A DNA stretch of 64,000 nucleotides, taken from Chryseobacterium sp. T16E-39. Lineage in GTDB: Bacteria > Bacteroidota > Bacteroidia > Flavobacteriales > Weeksellaceae. Shown here one piece after another: positions 53,187 to 62,833 of this stretch. Positions within the stretch are counted from its first letter, which is position 1; every line of letters starts with the position of its first letter. The notes under the pieces are model-generated. The model ran no database searches. It had not been told where the DNA came from and saw only the letters and a program-made list of their open reading frames with translations. Position numbers and translations under genes: made by a program. The DNA lies in contig NZ_CP022282.1 in NCBI RefSeq assembly GCF_002216065.1, forward strand, positions 1,240,001 through 1,304,000. Direction: 5' to 3'.

Positions 53187-54716
53187 TTAATTGATGGATG
53201 ATAAAACCATGTACAATTCGTTCTGATTTTTCAGCTGCATCTTCTTATTGATCCTGTATCTTCTGGCCTCAGCTGCTCTTATGGTAGAATTGGTATATTG
53301 TGAGATCTCTTTAATCCCAAAGTTCATTTTCAAAAGACTGCAAAAATTAATATCAGAAATATTGAGTTCAGCATATTTGTTTTTAAGAGTTGGATAAAAG
53401 TTGGGATATATTTTTTGAAACTCTATGTAGAATGCATTGATATCTTCTTTGGCCAAAAGAATCAGTTCTTTTGTGCTTTCGGTCGTTGTGTTTAAAATAG
53501 TATTATCGGTTAGGATTTCTTCATCCGGTTTGCTGCTTATAGCAACTTTCTTTATTTCCTTTTGCGAAGAATTTACCTTTTTCTTTCTATTATTCTTAAG
53601 ATAGAAGAACAAAATTAATCCTGCCGAAAAAATAGCACCAACTCCAATAATAATATCTGACGTCTGGATCGTTTCCGTTTCATTTTTGTCCGAAACTTTA
53701 AGATTTATTTTATTAATAAAATTAACATCTCCTGATTTTTTCTTGACCAGATCAACACTATCTACAATACGTTTATATTTTTTGGAAAAATAAGTAGCAT
53801 TTTCAAAATCCTTCATTCCATCATAGCATTCAGCCATCATGGCATACACCTCATACTGTTCATATCTATTATGGTCTTTTTGAGAATCTACAATTGCTTT
53901 TGAAAAATAATCGATGGCAAGAGAATAATTCTTGACTTGTTTTTCAATAATTCCTTTAATAATTAAACTCCGAACCAAAAAAGTATCGTCCGCATATGAT
54001 ATCAGAAACTGATCAATAATTTGACTATACTTTCTGGCCTCATCTATTTTTTTAAAACGGGCTAAAGAAACTGCCAGAGATTCAAGTGTATATATTACAG
54101 TAACCTTTTTGTAGCTGTTCGAATCCTTTATTTTTAGGGATTCAGAATAAGCAAACTTTTTTAATTTTATGATTTCGTTTATTGTTTTCTCGTCAAAATA
54201 CTCTCTAATCGTTAATAGTTCTGCCTTCGCCAACTGTATATAAACATCATTAATAAGCTTGTCTTCTTTGATTTTGACAGATTTATTGTAGTCCTCAGCC
54301 CTTTCTAAAATATATTTTGCCGCACTTAAATGATCCAATTGTAAAAGCACTCTTTGATACAACAACAGAATACGACAGATCATATTATCATCATTTTCTT
54401 TTTTTGCCAAATCCAGTCCTTCATTAACTTTTGAAAGAGCTGAATCAAAATCACCATTAAGATGATATAATTTAACCTCTTCAAAAATAGAATACACTTG
54501 TCCAGGGTAGAATTCTTTCTCTTTGGATAGATAATAAAGAACAGTCGCATTCTTAAGCGTAAGACCCGGGTTATTATCTCCTTTCAAATAATTCTTTTCC
54601 AGTAACTGGCCTACACTATCTATTTCCTTGGTACTGGTCTGCGCTGGGGCATCAAAATAAAAAATAATAAAAACAATAAAGAATATGGATGTTTTTAATA
54701 TTTTGTTGTTATGCAT
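53187..54716 (-). CDS. Membrane-anchored TPR regulator with C-terminal HTH
   Basis: The 509-residue protein has a signal peptide (FYFDAPAQT), about seven TPR-like helix pairs in a periplasmic domain (for example GIIEKQVKNYSLAIDYFSKAI and AECYDGMKDFENATYFSKKYK), a membrane helix (IIIGVGAIFSAGLILFFYL, about 346-364) and a cytoplasmic part. The last 85 residues (DINFCSLLKMNFGIKEISQYTNSTIRAAEARRYRINKK) form a LuxR-like HTH. Flavobacteria have many such one-component TPR-HTH regulators, in which the periplasmic repeats sense a protein or ligand. Target unknown. Confidence 0.88.
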   Translation of the reverse strand: MHNNKILKTSIFFIVFIIFYFDAPAQTSTKEIDSVGQLLEKNYLKGDNNPGLTLKNATVLYYLSKEKEFYPGQVYSIFEEVKLYHLNGDFDSALSKVNEGLDLAKKENDDNMICRILLLYQRVLLQLDHLSAAKYILERAEDYNKSVKIKEDKLINDVYIQLAKAELLTIREYFDEKTINEIIKLKKFAYSESLKIKDSNSYKKVTVIYTLESLAVSLARFKKIDEARKYSQIIDQFLISYADDTFLVRSLIIKGIIEKQVKNYSLAIDYFSKAIVDSQKDHNRYEQYEVYAMMAECYDGMKDFENATYFSKKYKRIVDSVDLVKKKSGDVNFINKINLKVSDKNETETIQTSDIIIGVGAIFSAGLILFFYLKNNRKKKVNSSQKEIKKVAISSKPDEEILTDNTILNTTTESTKELILLAKEDINAFYIEFQKIYPNFYPTLKNKYAELNISDINFCSLLKMNFGIKEISQYTNSTIRAAEARRYRINKKMQLKNQNELYMVLSSIN

Positions 54717-55282
54717 GTTCTCTTAATTAATTAAAACAAATATATACAAATTGAAAGTGATTATATCTGGAAATTCACCTGATTTTTTTTCATTATTCCT
54801 CTAAAAATACAGTTTGTGTATTTTTGTGTAATTAGCTCTGCATCCAGCTGCTACAAGCCAAAAACAAAAACACACCTTCACACAAACATACATAAATAAA
54901 CACATGTATTCACAATGTAAATTTGAGTACTTGTTAATTTATTTTTTCATTATACATTTGTGATAGGAAAATATGAAACATATTATATTTTGATTAAATA
55001 AAAATCAACTTTTATACTAATAATGAGGTATAAAATAATATTACAATCTTAATTCATATGATCCCGGCTTAAAAAACACAAACGATGAAAGAAAATAGCT
55101 TAAAATGAAAAAACACTTTTTATAAGAGTCTGTAAGAATCCAGCGGATAAATTTCTTTTACAAACAACACAAATGATGAGAGAAAATGATTTCAATAAAA
55201 GCTGTGATATTTTCAATTTCTTATTGATTATCTGATAAAATAGTCGTTAAATAGTGTTAGTAGTTTTAAACTATGGTTTTCA
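54717..55282. other. Gene-poor region possibly carrying a short transcript
   Basis: This 566-bp stretch has no supported gene. TATTTTTG at 54819-54826 could be a -7 element on the plus strand. Two short similar segments around ACACAAACGATGAAAGAAAA (55077-55098) and ACACAAATGATGAGAGAAAA (about 55168-55189) each include ATG and start minute reading frames of 7 and about 20 codons. A strong plus-strand terminator follows at 55283, so a small RNA or leader peptide is possible. Confidence 0.35.
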
Positions 55283-55314
55283 ATCCGGGGCTAAATAGTC
55301 CCGGATCTTTTTTT
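55283..55314 (+). terminator. Strong intrinsic terminator
   Basis: ATCCGGGGCT pairs with AGTCCCGGAT (one G-T wobble) around the 4-nt loop AAAT, followed by CTTTTTTT. No complete plus-strand gene precedes it within 2.4 kb. Confidence 0.9.
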
Positions 55315-55465
55315 ATTGATCCTACTTCTCAAAAGCCTTCTGTTTTTTTCTTATCACTATTCTGATTATCCTGCCAGGCTTCTCAACTATTTCGTTTTCT
55401 TACAATTCTGATATTCGACAAGTCTATACCTTTACCTTATTAAAATAATTAAAAAAATAACCGTT

Positions 55466-55990
55466 ATGAAAAAGGTTTTGTTAAGTATAGTCACTATTAT
55501 AATAGCATTAATTTTAATCGTAGGAATACTGGAACTTACCAGTTCTTATAAAGTTTCAGAAGATATTAATAGGAATGCCCCAGTACAAACCCAACAACAA
55601 ATCATTATCCACGCTACCCCTGAAAAAATATATCATATCATGAGTGATGTTAATCATTGGTCAGCCTGGAACAAAGACATTCAGGATCCGGTAATGACAC
55701 TACCTTTTCAAAAAGGGAACAGTTTTGACTGGAAAAGTGGAGGACTTACCATTCATTCGACTTTACATACCGCTATTCCCTATCGTAAAATTGGGTGGTC
55801 CGGACCCGCTTTTGGATCCTTTGCAATCCATAATTGGACACTAATTCCTAATGGAAATGACACCAAGGTCATTGTAGATGAAAGTATGGAGGGGTGGCTT
55901 GTTTCTTTACTGGCTAATAAATTCCAATCCCATCTGGAGCTCTCCTTACAGGGATGGCTAAGAGACTTAAAAGCCCAAGCTGAAAAGTAA
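55466..55990 (+). CDS. SRPBCC family protein with N-terminal membrane helix
   Basis: The 174-residue protein has an N-terminal hydrophobic helix (about residues 4-24) followed by a START/Bet v1-like SRPBCC domain: QTQQQIIIHATPEKIYHIMSDVNHWSAW near the start and LELSLQGWLRDLKAQAEK at the end. The fold binds hydrophobic ligands in a cavity; ligand unknown. The single helix suggests membrane attachment. Confidence 0.87.
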   Translation: MKKVLLSIVTIIIALILIVGILELTSSYKVSEDINRNAPVQTQQQIIIHATPEKIYHIMSDVNHWSAWNKDIQDPVMTLPFQKGNSFDWKSGGLTIHSTLHTAIPYRKIGWSGPAFGSFAIHNWTLIPNGNDTKVIVDESMEGWLVSLLANKFQSHLELSLQGWLRDLKAQAEK

Positions 55991-56120
55991 CAATTTTTAA
56001 ACAAAAAACACCCTCTTCTTTAAAAATATATTAATATTAGAGCTAAACGTAGTATTTAAAACTAAATTTTGTACTTTTATCGTCTAATAACCTGTGTTAT
56101 TACAATCTCAACAGTTTATT

Positions 56121-56147
56121 AACCTCCCGTTTATTCGGGAGGTTTTT
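56121..56147 (+). terminator. Terminator-like hairpin
   Basis: AACCTCCCG pairs with CGGGAGGTT around a 6-nt loop (56130-56135), but only TTTAAATT follows. It lies 130 bases after the SRPBCC gene and may end that transcript or a small RNA. Confidence 0.65.
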
Positions 56148-56207
56148 AAATTGCTTTCAGTTTTTACACCTGAAAAAATTAAATCTTAGAGATACAGTTC
56201 TAAGGAC

Positions 56208-56600
56208 TTAGATCCACTCTTCCAAAAGGTGATACCAACTAACACGACCATCAGGGTTTAGTACAAAGACAGCAGATGCCTTTCTGGTATTTATCTCTCC
56301 ATCAGCATTCTGAGTTTCTATATATTCTGCTAATGCGTGCATATCCGTAAGATGGATCTTTATTTCCGAAACCTCAATTTTAATCTGAGAAAATCTTTTA
56401 AAAGCTGTCGGAAGCCAATTTGAAAAACCTTCATAATCCAGTTCATTGCCTCTACTTCCTTTCATGTAAAAATGAGGATGAAAATTATCCAACATATCGG
56501 ATAATAAACTTTCCTTATCATTTGTGTTCCCTTTGAACCAGTCTTCTATTTTCTGGTGAAAATCCAGAATTTCTTTTTGTACAATTTCTTTTTTATCCAT
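56208..56600 (-). CDS. NTF2-like (SnoaL/DUF4440-type) protein
   Basis: The 130-residue protein has the cone-shaped NTF2-like pattern: N-terminal helix ILDFHQKIEDWFKGN, FHPHFYMKGSRGNELDYEGFSNWL, then beta strands ending GRVSWYHLLEEWI. Such proteins are small ligand-binding or enzymatic domains; function here is unknown. It overlaps the 3' end of the MFS gene by 8 bp and is therefore translationally coupled to it. Confidence 0.78.
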   Translation of the reverse strand: MDKKEIVQKEILDFHQKIEDWFKGNTNDKESLLSDMLDNFHPHFYMKGSRGNELDYEGFSNWLPTAFKRFSQIKIEVSEIKIHLTDMHALAEYIETQNADGEINTRKASAVFVLNPDGRVSWYHLLEEWI

Positions 56601-57963
56601 TATTTCTAATTTGTTTTGAGTAATAGAACATTATGATCAGCCCTACGATCTGGGAAATACCAATTGCTGCAGTGGCCACTGACATTCCGATTCCCTCCGA
56701 AGCTGAAAAAAAGAGCGAGCCTATAACCGCGCCTCCCAACACACTTCCAATCTGAATCCCCGTACTCACTATTCCTGAGGCTTGTCCTGCTTCATTAGCC
56801 TTAATATCTGTCATTATATTTTTAAGCATAGCAGGCATCACAGTTCCATGTCCTGAACCAGCTATTAATAAGGCCAAATAAACTCCTAATCCCGGCTTTG
56901 AATCCTGATAAAATAAAAAAGCAGCCATACCCATCCCAACAATTAGTAAAACTAAGCCAGTTTTAGCAAGGGTAACACTGTCGATTCTTGTTCTTGTACT
57001 AAGCAGTGGTGCGGCAAAAAATCCAATTCCATACGGTAAAATTGCCATCCCTGTATCAATCGATGACCATAATAAATGGTTTTGAAGATAATAGGGGTAA
57101 CAGATAAAAAGACCTGCTGTAAAATTATAGATCAAAATAATACCAAGCCCCTGACTAAATCTTTTATTTTTCAGAAGGCTTGTATAAATTAAAGGAGGCC
57201 TTCCTGAATGCTCCAACCGGGATTCATATTGAAGGAATAAACAGAAAATAAATAATCCTAAAACCATAGTCATAAAGATCCAAATGGGCCATCCCTCCTT
57301 ATTTCCTTCAACCAAAGGATAAATAACACAAAGTAAAGACAATACGATCAGCAGAATACCTATAAAGTCGATCTTAATTTTGGATGACTTCGTTTCGTCA
57401 AGGGATCTTGATATCCCCACTATACAAATTGCAGCCACTGGAATATTAATTAAAAAAACCGACTGCCAGGTAAATCCAAACCATTGAAGTTTTAATAATG
57501 CACCACCCAATAACTGCCCCATAATCGCCGCAAAACCAAAAACAGAACCAAATATTCCCATTGCTCTTCTTTGCTCGGTAGAAGGGAATATGATCCTGAT
57601 ATTCGCTAATGCCTGAGGAGCAAGCATTGCTGCGCCTACCCCCTGCACAATTCTGGATCCAATCAAAAAGGAAATATTGGGAGAAAAAGCACATGCGGTA
57701 GAAGCGATCATAAACAGGTACAATCCTATAATAAACATTCTCTTTCTCCCAAAAATATCACCAAATCTACCTCCACAGACAACCAAAGCAGCATATGTTA
57801 AACCATAGGCAGCGATCACCATTTGTAATGACGCATGGGTTGCATTGAAATGGGTTTTGATATCGGGTAATGCTATATTGACAATAAAGTAATCAAGAGG
57901 GGAAAGAAATGCTCCCATCGTAAGAAATCCCAGGGCCTTCCATCTGTTTATATTGTATTCCAT
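56593..57963 (-). CDS. MFS transporter, DHA2/EmrB-QacA-like
   Basis: The 456-residue protein has about fourteen membrane helices. Signatures include FLSPLDYFIVNIALPDIK (DHA2 motif in helix 1) and GGRFGDIFGRKRMF (motif A). Members export drugs or hydrophobic compounds. The gene is divergent from an AraC gene and followed by an overlapping NTF2-like gene; the AraC protein is the likely regulator. Confidence 0.91.
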   Translation of the reverse strand: MEYNINRWKALGFLTMGAFLSPLDYFIVNIALPDIKTHFNATHASLQMVIAAYGLTYAALVVCGGRFGDIFGRKRMFIIGLYLFMIASTACAFSPNISFLIGSRIVQGVGAAMLAPQALANIRIIFPSTEQRRAMGIFGSVFGFAAIMGQLLGGALLKLQWFGFTWQSVFLINIPVAAICIVGISRSLDETKSSKIKIDFIGILLIVLSLLCVIYPLVEGNKEGWPIWIFMTMVLGLFIFCLFLQYESRLEHSGRPPLIYTSLLKNKRFSQGLGIILIYNFTAGLFICYPYYLQNHLLWSSIDTGMAILPYGIGFFAAPLLSTRTRIDSVTLAKTGLVLLIVGMGMAAFLFYQDSKPGLGVYLALLIAGSGHGTVMPAMLKNIMTDIKANEAGQASGIVSTGIQIGSVLGGAVIGSLFFSASEGIGMSVATAAIGISQIVGLIIMFYYSKQIRNNG

Positions 57964-57998
57964 TGTGAAAAATTACTGCAACAAAGAAACCAAAGTAA

Positions 57999-58013
57999 AT
58001 ACATGTATATTTG
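57999..58013 (+). promoter_or_regulatory. Palindrome and -7 element in the MFS/AraC divergent promoter
   Basis: ATACATGTAT (57999-58008) is a perfect dyad and overlaps TATATTTG (58006-58013), a -7 element for the AraC gene 32 bases downstream. The 80-bp gap must also hold the promoter for the MFS gene, so an operator here could control both. Confidence 0.45.
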
Positions 58014-58045
58014 TATAATTAAAGGTTTATTATGTACAATTGAAT

Positions 58046-58891
58046 ATGATGGGCAGAGAAGGAATTGATATATTTTCGGTACAAAAAAAAGAAATTGATA
58101 CGACATTGTCTATTTCCTCACGACAATCATTTACTATGGTTTTTGTTAAGGAAGGAAAAGGTATTGTAAAAGTTGATCATCATCAATATGACTTCAGGAC
58201 AGGAAAGTTCTTTCTGTTGAATACTTCCGCGAATTACCATTTTTATGCTGAGAAAGCCAGTTTAATTATCATTCAGTGTCCATTACATTTCATAGACCAG
58301 ATCCGAACCGAGGCTGACCGTATTGAAACTTGTGAAAATCTCAATAAACTGAATTATATTGTCAATAATTATCACAGTCATGCCGGCTGTATATTTCGAA
58401 ACACTGAAGACCTGCAGTTTGCTGAAGTCCTTATTGAAAATATTCTGAGAGAATATATTGTTCTATCGAATAAGGATTATCTTATTATCCGGCAATCGAT
58501 CTCAATCCTCCTTAATCTTGTTGCCCGCAATCTAATATTGAGTGATACCGAAGAACTGAACGAAAACAGTACTGAATTTCTGATCATGAAAGTCATCACT
58601 TATGTACAGCAATACATCAAAGATCCCGAGAAGACAAAAGTTTCCTTTGTTGCCCAACGTTTTGGTCTCTCAAAAACTTATTTTGGTGAATTTTTCAAAA
58701 AGAATGTAGGCGTATCTTATCAGTCTTATTTACTAGCATATCGTTTGAAACTCGTTGATACCCGTTTACAATTCAGTACCATGAGACTAAAGGAAATTGC
58801 TGAGGAACTGGGTTTCAATGATGAGAGCCATTTATCTAAAACCTTTAAAAAACATAGAGGGATAAGTCCTTCTCAATATAGAAACCGCTAA
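58046..58891 (+). CDS. AraC-family transcriptional regulator
   Basis: I choose ATG 58046 (MMGREGIDIF), a little inside the longest frame, giving 281 residues. The N-terminal cupin-like domain (FVKEGKGIVKVDHHQYDFRTGKFFLLNT) and the C-terminal HTH pair (VAQRFGLSKTYFGEFFKKNVGVS and LKEIAEELGFNDESHLSKTFKKHRGISPSQY) are typical. It is divergent from the DHA2 MFS gene and most likely controls it. Confidence 0.9.
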   Translation: MMGREGIDIFSVQKKEIDTTLSISSRQSFTMVFVKEGKGIVKVDHHQYDFRTGKFFLLNTSANYHFYAEKASLIIIQCPLHFIDQIRTEADRIETCENLNKLNYIVNNYHSHAGCIFRNTEDLQFAEVLIENILREYIVLSNKDYLIIRQSISILLNLVARNLILSDTEELNENSTEFLIMKVITYVQQYIKDPEKTKVSFVAQRFGLSKTYFGEFFKKNVGVSYQSYLLAYRLKLVDTRLQFSTMRLKEIAEELGFNDESHLSKTFKKHRGISPSQYRNR

Positions 58892-58917
58892 ATATTTAAA
58901 GCAAATACTTTATTTGG

Positions 58918-59721
58918 TCAAACTACTTTTGCTTTTCGGGTAATCCTGGCCAACCACGAAGGGAAAAATCTTTTAAGATAAACTCCTAAAACTTCTTTGC
59001 CTCCAATTGCTTTCTGGTATTTCTTCAGTTCAATAGCTTTAAGCATTTTCTTGGCAAAAACAGAAACAAGCATCCCGTTTTTTGTAGCATCATCCATAAT
59101 TCCCTGGGATGAACCGTCTCCTGTCACGGCATTTAGAGAAATATTGGTTTGTATAAAACCAGGACAGATTATTGTGACCAGAATTTTTTCTTTATACAAT
59201 TCTGCGCGCAGTGCATCAAAAAAACCATGCAGAGCATGTTTGGCTCCGGCATAGCCACTGCGCATTGGAGCTCCAAACACTCCCATCAGGCTGGACACTA
59301 CAGCTATTTGCCCACCTCCATTTTTAATCATATAAGGAACTGTAGCCTTTGTTAATGCAACTGTTCCGATATAATCAACCTCTATTAAACGTTTATCTAC
59401 TTCTATATCAGTGTCCATTGCTAGGGATCGTTGGGATAAGCCTGCATTATTGATCAGAATATCAACACTTCCAAATTTTTCTATAGCTTTTGCAGCCACT
59501 GAAGGCATATCTTTGTAATGGTAAAGATCTAAAGGTAATATGGCATAACGATTTTTTGGTAACCCTGCTTTTTGTGCAATTGCTATCAGCTGTTCTTCTT
59601 TTCTCGACGAAAGAATGATCCTTGCCGTTGTTTTTGTTGCCAGCTCAAGAACGAGTGCCTCTCCGATCCCGGATGATGCTCCTGTGATCCAAACTGTTTT
59701 ACCGTTAAAATAAGAACCCAT
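58918..59721 (-). CDS. SDR family NAD(P)-dependent oxidoreductase
   Basis: The 267-residue enzyme has TGASSGIG (13-20), NNAG (91-94), Ser143/144 and YAGAK (Tyr157, Lys161), as in the DHRS7-like group. It lies 18 bases after the FAD dehydrogenase gene in the same direction, so the two are co-transcribed and may act on the same steroid-like or hydrophobic substrate. That functional link is an inference. Confidence 0.9.
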   Translation of the reverse strand: MGSYFNGKTVWITGASSGIGEALVLELATKTTARIILSSRKEEQLIAIAQKAGLPKNRYAILPLDLYHYKDMPSVAAKAIEKFGSVDILINNAGLSQRSLAMDTDIEVDKRLIEVDYIGTVALTKATVPYMIKNGGGQIAVVSSLMGVFGAPMRSGYAGAKHALHGFFDALRAELYKEKILVTIICPGFIQTNISLNAVTGDGSSQGIMDDATKNGMLVSVFAKKMLKAIELKKYQKAIGGKEVLGVYLKRFFPSWLARITRKAKVV

Positions 59722-59739
59722 ATATTGATTTTTTACATT

Positions 59740-61401
59740 CTATTTTAGTCCGCCGATATATTGCCCCGCTTTCATTCCTGAAAACAGACATCCGCCAAGA
59801 AAAGTTCCTTCCAAAGCACGATAACCATGCATACCACCGCCCCCAAATCCAGCCACCTCTCCTGCTGCATACAAGCCTTCAAGGACCGTTCCATCATTTT
59901 TTAAAACCTGACCATTAAGATTTGTTTTAATCCCTCCCAAAGTCTTTCTTGTAAGAATATTGAGCCTCACCGCGATCAATGGACCGTTATCAGAGTCCAA
60001 TATTTTATGGGGAGCTGCTACCCGCCCTAATTTATCCCCAATATATTTTCTGGTACTCCGTATATAATTGACCTGGGTATCTTTTGAAAACTGATTATCC
60101 AGTTCTCTGTCTCTTGCATCAATCTGCAATTTTATTTTATCATAGTCCAGAAGATAATCTCCCGAAAGTTCATTCATTCTTTGTACGAGATCCTGAAGGT
60201 TATCTGAAACAATAAAGTCTTTTCCGTTTTCTTTAAAAGCTTCCACAGGTCCCGGAGCTTTTTTTCCAAAAATCCTTTTTAGAAAAAGAACATAATCCTT
60301 ATTGGTGATATCAGGGTTTTGTTCCGATCCGGAAAGCGCAAATTCTTTTTTGATTATTTTTTGTGTCAGGATAAACCATGAATAGGAAAAACCTGTATCC
60401 TGTATATATTTTAATGTCCCTAATGTATCAAATCCCGGCAAAAACGGTGCAGGAAGTCTGTTTCCTTTAGCATCGAACCAAAGAGAGGATGGTCCAGGCA
60501 ATATTCTTATCCCATGGTCCGGCCATATAGGACTCCAATTCTGAATCCCTTCAGTATAATGCCACATCCTATCCCGATTGATAATATCAGCACCTGCATT
60601 TTCTGCTATGCCAATCATTTTGCCATCCACATAAGCAGGTACTCCGCAAATCATTTTTTCAGGTGCCTTTCCTAATCTTTCCGGCCAGTTTTTACGTACC
60701 AGCTCATGATTAGCTCCTATTCCCCCTGAGGCTATAACAATGTGTGGAGCATTATATCTGAATTGTGAAACAACGGTTCTACTGGTCGGTTCGCCTCTTT
60801 CTTTATTATCATTTTCCAATACATTCCCTTCAATTCCGGTTATCTTACCATTCTCCATGATAAGATTAGTAACCCTATGTCTGAATTTCATCTGAAGCAA
60901 CCCTTTTGTTTTTGCTTCGTAAGCTTTCTCCACAAAAGGTTTCACAACACCAGTCCCTGTACCCCAGCTGACATGAAAACGGGGAACCGAATTTCCATGA
61001 CCACTCGCGGAACCATCCCCTCTTTCTGCCCATCCGACCATAAACATCAGCTTGATTCCCATCTTTGAAATATAATTGTACTTTTCATTGGCGGCAAACT
61101 TCAGATATGCTTCCGCCCATTGCTTTGGCCAGTAATCTTCTTCACGGTCAAAACCTGCCGTCCCCATCCAATCCTGCCTTGCCAGTTCATAAGAATCCTT
61201 GATTCCTACTCTCCGCTGTTGGGGAGAATTGATTAAAAAAAGTCCTCCAAAAGACCAGAATGCCTGACCACCTATATTTTGTTCAGTTTCCTGGTCTATT
61301 AATAATACTTTTTTTCCTGTATTGGTAATTTCCATTGCTGCAGTCAGCCCCGCTAATCCGGAACCGATGATAATAGCATCAGGTTGAAATTCTTTGTCCA
61401 T
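59740..61401 (-). CDS. FAD-binding dehydrogenase (KstD/fumarate reductase flavoprotein-like)
   Basis: The 553-residue protein has the FAD dinucleotide motif IIGSGLAGLTAAMEI (10-24), then GGQAFWSFGGLF and the C-terminal block GLYAAGEVAGFGGGGMHGYRALEG. This is the FAD_binding_2 group that includes 3-ketosteroid delta-1-dehydrogenases and predicted oxidoreductases; KstD-like substrate is only a possibility. No signal peptide is seen. It is the first gene of a two-gene unit with an SDR. Confidence 0.88.
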   Translation of the reverse strand: MDKEFQPDAIIIGSGLAGLTAAMEITNTGKKVLLIDQETEQNIGGQAFWSFGGLFLINSPQQRRVGIKDSYELARQDWMGTAGFDREEDYWPKQWAEAYLKFAANEKYNYISKMGIKLMFMVGWAERGDGSASGHGNSVPRFHVSWGTGTGVVKPFVEKAYEAKTKGLLQMKFRHRVTNLIMENGKITGIEGNVLENDNKERGEPTSRTVVSQFRYNAPHIVIASGGIGANHELVRKNWPERLGKAPEKMICGVPAYVDGKMIGIAENAGADIINRDRMWHYTEGIQNWSPIWPDHGIRILPGPSSLWFDAKGNRLPAPFLPGFDTLGTLKYIQDTGFSYSWFILTQKIIKKEFALSGSEQNPDITNKDYVLFLKRIFGKKAPGPVEAFKENGKDFIVSDNLQDLVQRMNELSGDYLLDYDKIKLQIDARDRELDNQFSKDTQVNYIRSTRKYIGDKLGRVAAPHKILDSDNGPLIAVRLNILTRKTLGGIKTNLNGQVLKNDGTVLEGLYAAGEVAGFGGGGMHGYRALEGTFLGGCLFSGMKAGQYIGGLK

Positions 61402-61570
61402 GGGTTTTATGTATCAGTATGAAATTCTATAAACTAAGATAATGGATTTTAGAATTATAATAAACTGATTAATCTTTGTTTCGTTTATTTTCTTCGGTTT
61501 TTAATATGCAGTAAATATGATATTATTTAAATTCCAGTAAATTTGAATTTCTCATGCAAAATAAAATCTC

Positions 61571-62059
61571 ATGAACATTGAATATAGATCACTGCTTCCT
61601 CATGAAAGCAGAATATACAGAACTATTCGTTTAGAAAGTCTAAAAAAATTTCCAGAATCTTTTGGAGCCAATTATGAAGAGGCCCTACAAACTGAAAAAT
61701 TCAAATTAGAATATGATATTGAAAATCAAAGAAATGAAAGATTTGTTATTGGAGCTTTCAGTGATGGTGAGCTGATTGGAATTTGTGCTTTTGTAAAGGA
61801 AGAGGATAATGCCGGTCATATTTATCAGATGTATATTAAAGAAAATTTTCAAGGGAAAAATATCGGGTATGGATTGATTCAGGCTGTCGTCGAGGAAGCA
61901 AACAATAGATCAAATTCTACTGAAATTGTTTTAGAAGTCACTCATAGCAATATAAAAGCCTATCAATTATACAAGAAATTCGGATTTAAAGAAGTAGCTA
62001 AAAATACTCAGGAAAAGGAAACAGATTCCAATATTGTTATGGTATATGGCAGAAGTTAA
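61571..62059 (+). CDS. GNAT family N-acetyltransferase
   Basis: The 162-residue protein has the GNAT fold: an N-terminal strand-helix, the V-shaped strand GHIYQMYIKENFQGKNIG with the acetyl-CoA motif QGKNIGYG, and NIKAYQLYKKFGF near the end. The acceptor is unknown. It stands alone. Confidence 0.9.
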   Translation: MNIEYRSLLPHESRIYRTIRLESLKKFPESFGANYEEALQTEKFKLEYDIENQRNERFVIGAFSDGELIGICAFVKEEDNAGHIYQMYIKENFQGKNIGYGLIQAVVEEANNRSNSTEIVLEVTHSNIKAYQLYKKFGFKEVAKNTQEKETDSNIVMVYGRS

Positions 62060-62130
62060 TTTTTACCACAAATTTATATATTTAAACTTCCTTTTCTTTC
62101 CAATTTATTTTAAACAAAAGGAACAACCAC

Positions 62131-62153
62131 CAAAAGGAGCAGCTCTCCTTTTG
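62131..62153. repeat. 9-bp inverted repeat between two GNAT genes
   Basis: CAAAAGGAG pairs with CTCCTTTTG around a 5-nt loop. No clear T tract follows on either strand, so it may be only a structured element rather than a terminator. Confidence 0.4.
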
Positions 62154-62211
62154 AAGGACTTTAATTTAAAATTCCGTGAATGGCCGAATGAGTTTTATGG
62201 TAAGGAAAATA

Positions 62212-62616
62212 TTATTTCCATTCTGCTCTATGCATGATAAAACTGTTTTCCAATTTTTCAAATCCCACTTTCGGATAGTATTCCATCGCGGTTGGAACGG
62301 ATAGCAGCAAGACCATCGATTGTTCACCTACCTTTTCTTTGGTCATATTGATCAGCTTTCTGCCAATTCCTTCTTTTTTGTATTCATCCCTAATGGCAAG
62401 ATCTGATAAATAACAACACCAAACCCAATCGGTTATTGAACGGGAAACTCCTACTAACAGATCTTTATACCATGCTGTAATAATAAGGTTTGAATGATCA
62501 AACATTTTTTGCATTCTCTCTTTGTCATGAGTTGGACGGGGCAACCCTGCGTTGTCATAAAGTTCAATGATCTGATCCGTTGTCGGTCTTTTATCTGTAC
62601 TGTATTGTATTTCCAT
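62212..62616 (-). CDS. GNAT family N-acetyltransferase
   Basis: I choose ATG 62616 (MEIQYSTDKRPTTDQI), giving 134 residues; in-frame ATGs at 62637 and 62652 would add a short unconserved lead. The acetyl-CoA region is YLSDLAIRDEYKKEGIGRKLI and the C-terminal part MVLLLSVPTAMEYYPKVGFEKL. It is unrelated in detail to the GNAT gene 150 bases upstream, with which it is convergent. Acceptor unknown. Confidence 0.87.
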   Translation of the reverse strand: MEIQYSTDKRPTTDQIIELYDNAGLPRPTHDKERMQKMFDHSNLIITAWYKDLLVGVSRSITDWVWCCYLSDLAIRDEYKKEGIGRKLINMTKEKVGEQSMVLLLSVPTAMEYYPKVGFEKLENSFIMHRAEWK

Positions 62617-62652
62617 TTTGGGTATGAGTTTAGACATATGAAAGATACTCAT

Positions 62653-62833
62653 ACAATTTGTTTTGCACGTATGAATAGACTAAAAATAAGCAATTTTTTA
62701 ATAACAATCTTATTAAAACCCCTATTAACAAAGAGGTTTCTATTTTATCTTAAGTTTTCACAAAATATTGTAGCACTTACTCCGTTTACTATACACGTAA
62801 ACTCATGTTTGAGTTTCATGGTTATTAGTTTTT
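62653..62833 (+). ncRNA. Candidate structured small RNA ahead of a terminator cluster
   Basis: The region has no reading frame. Near its end two hairpins overlap: GTTTAC/GTAAAC (62784-62802) and AAACTCA/TGAGTTT (62799-62816). The first UUCG-capped terminator follows directly, as in small RNAs. No promoter is convincing. The 417-bp gap to the next gene otherwise holds two more terminators and a short coding remnant (VEESTAKAVATGKKVSVS region, ending at about 63021). Confidence 0.3.
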
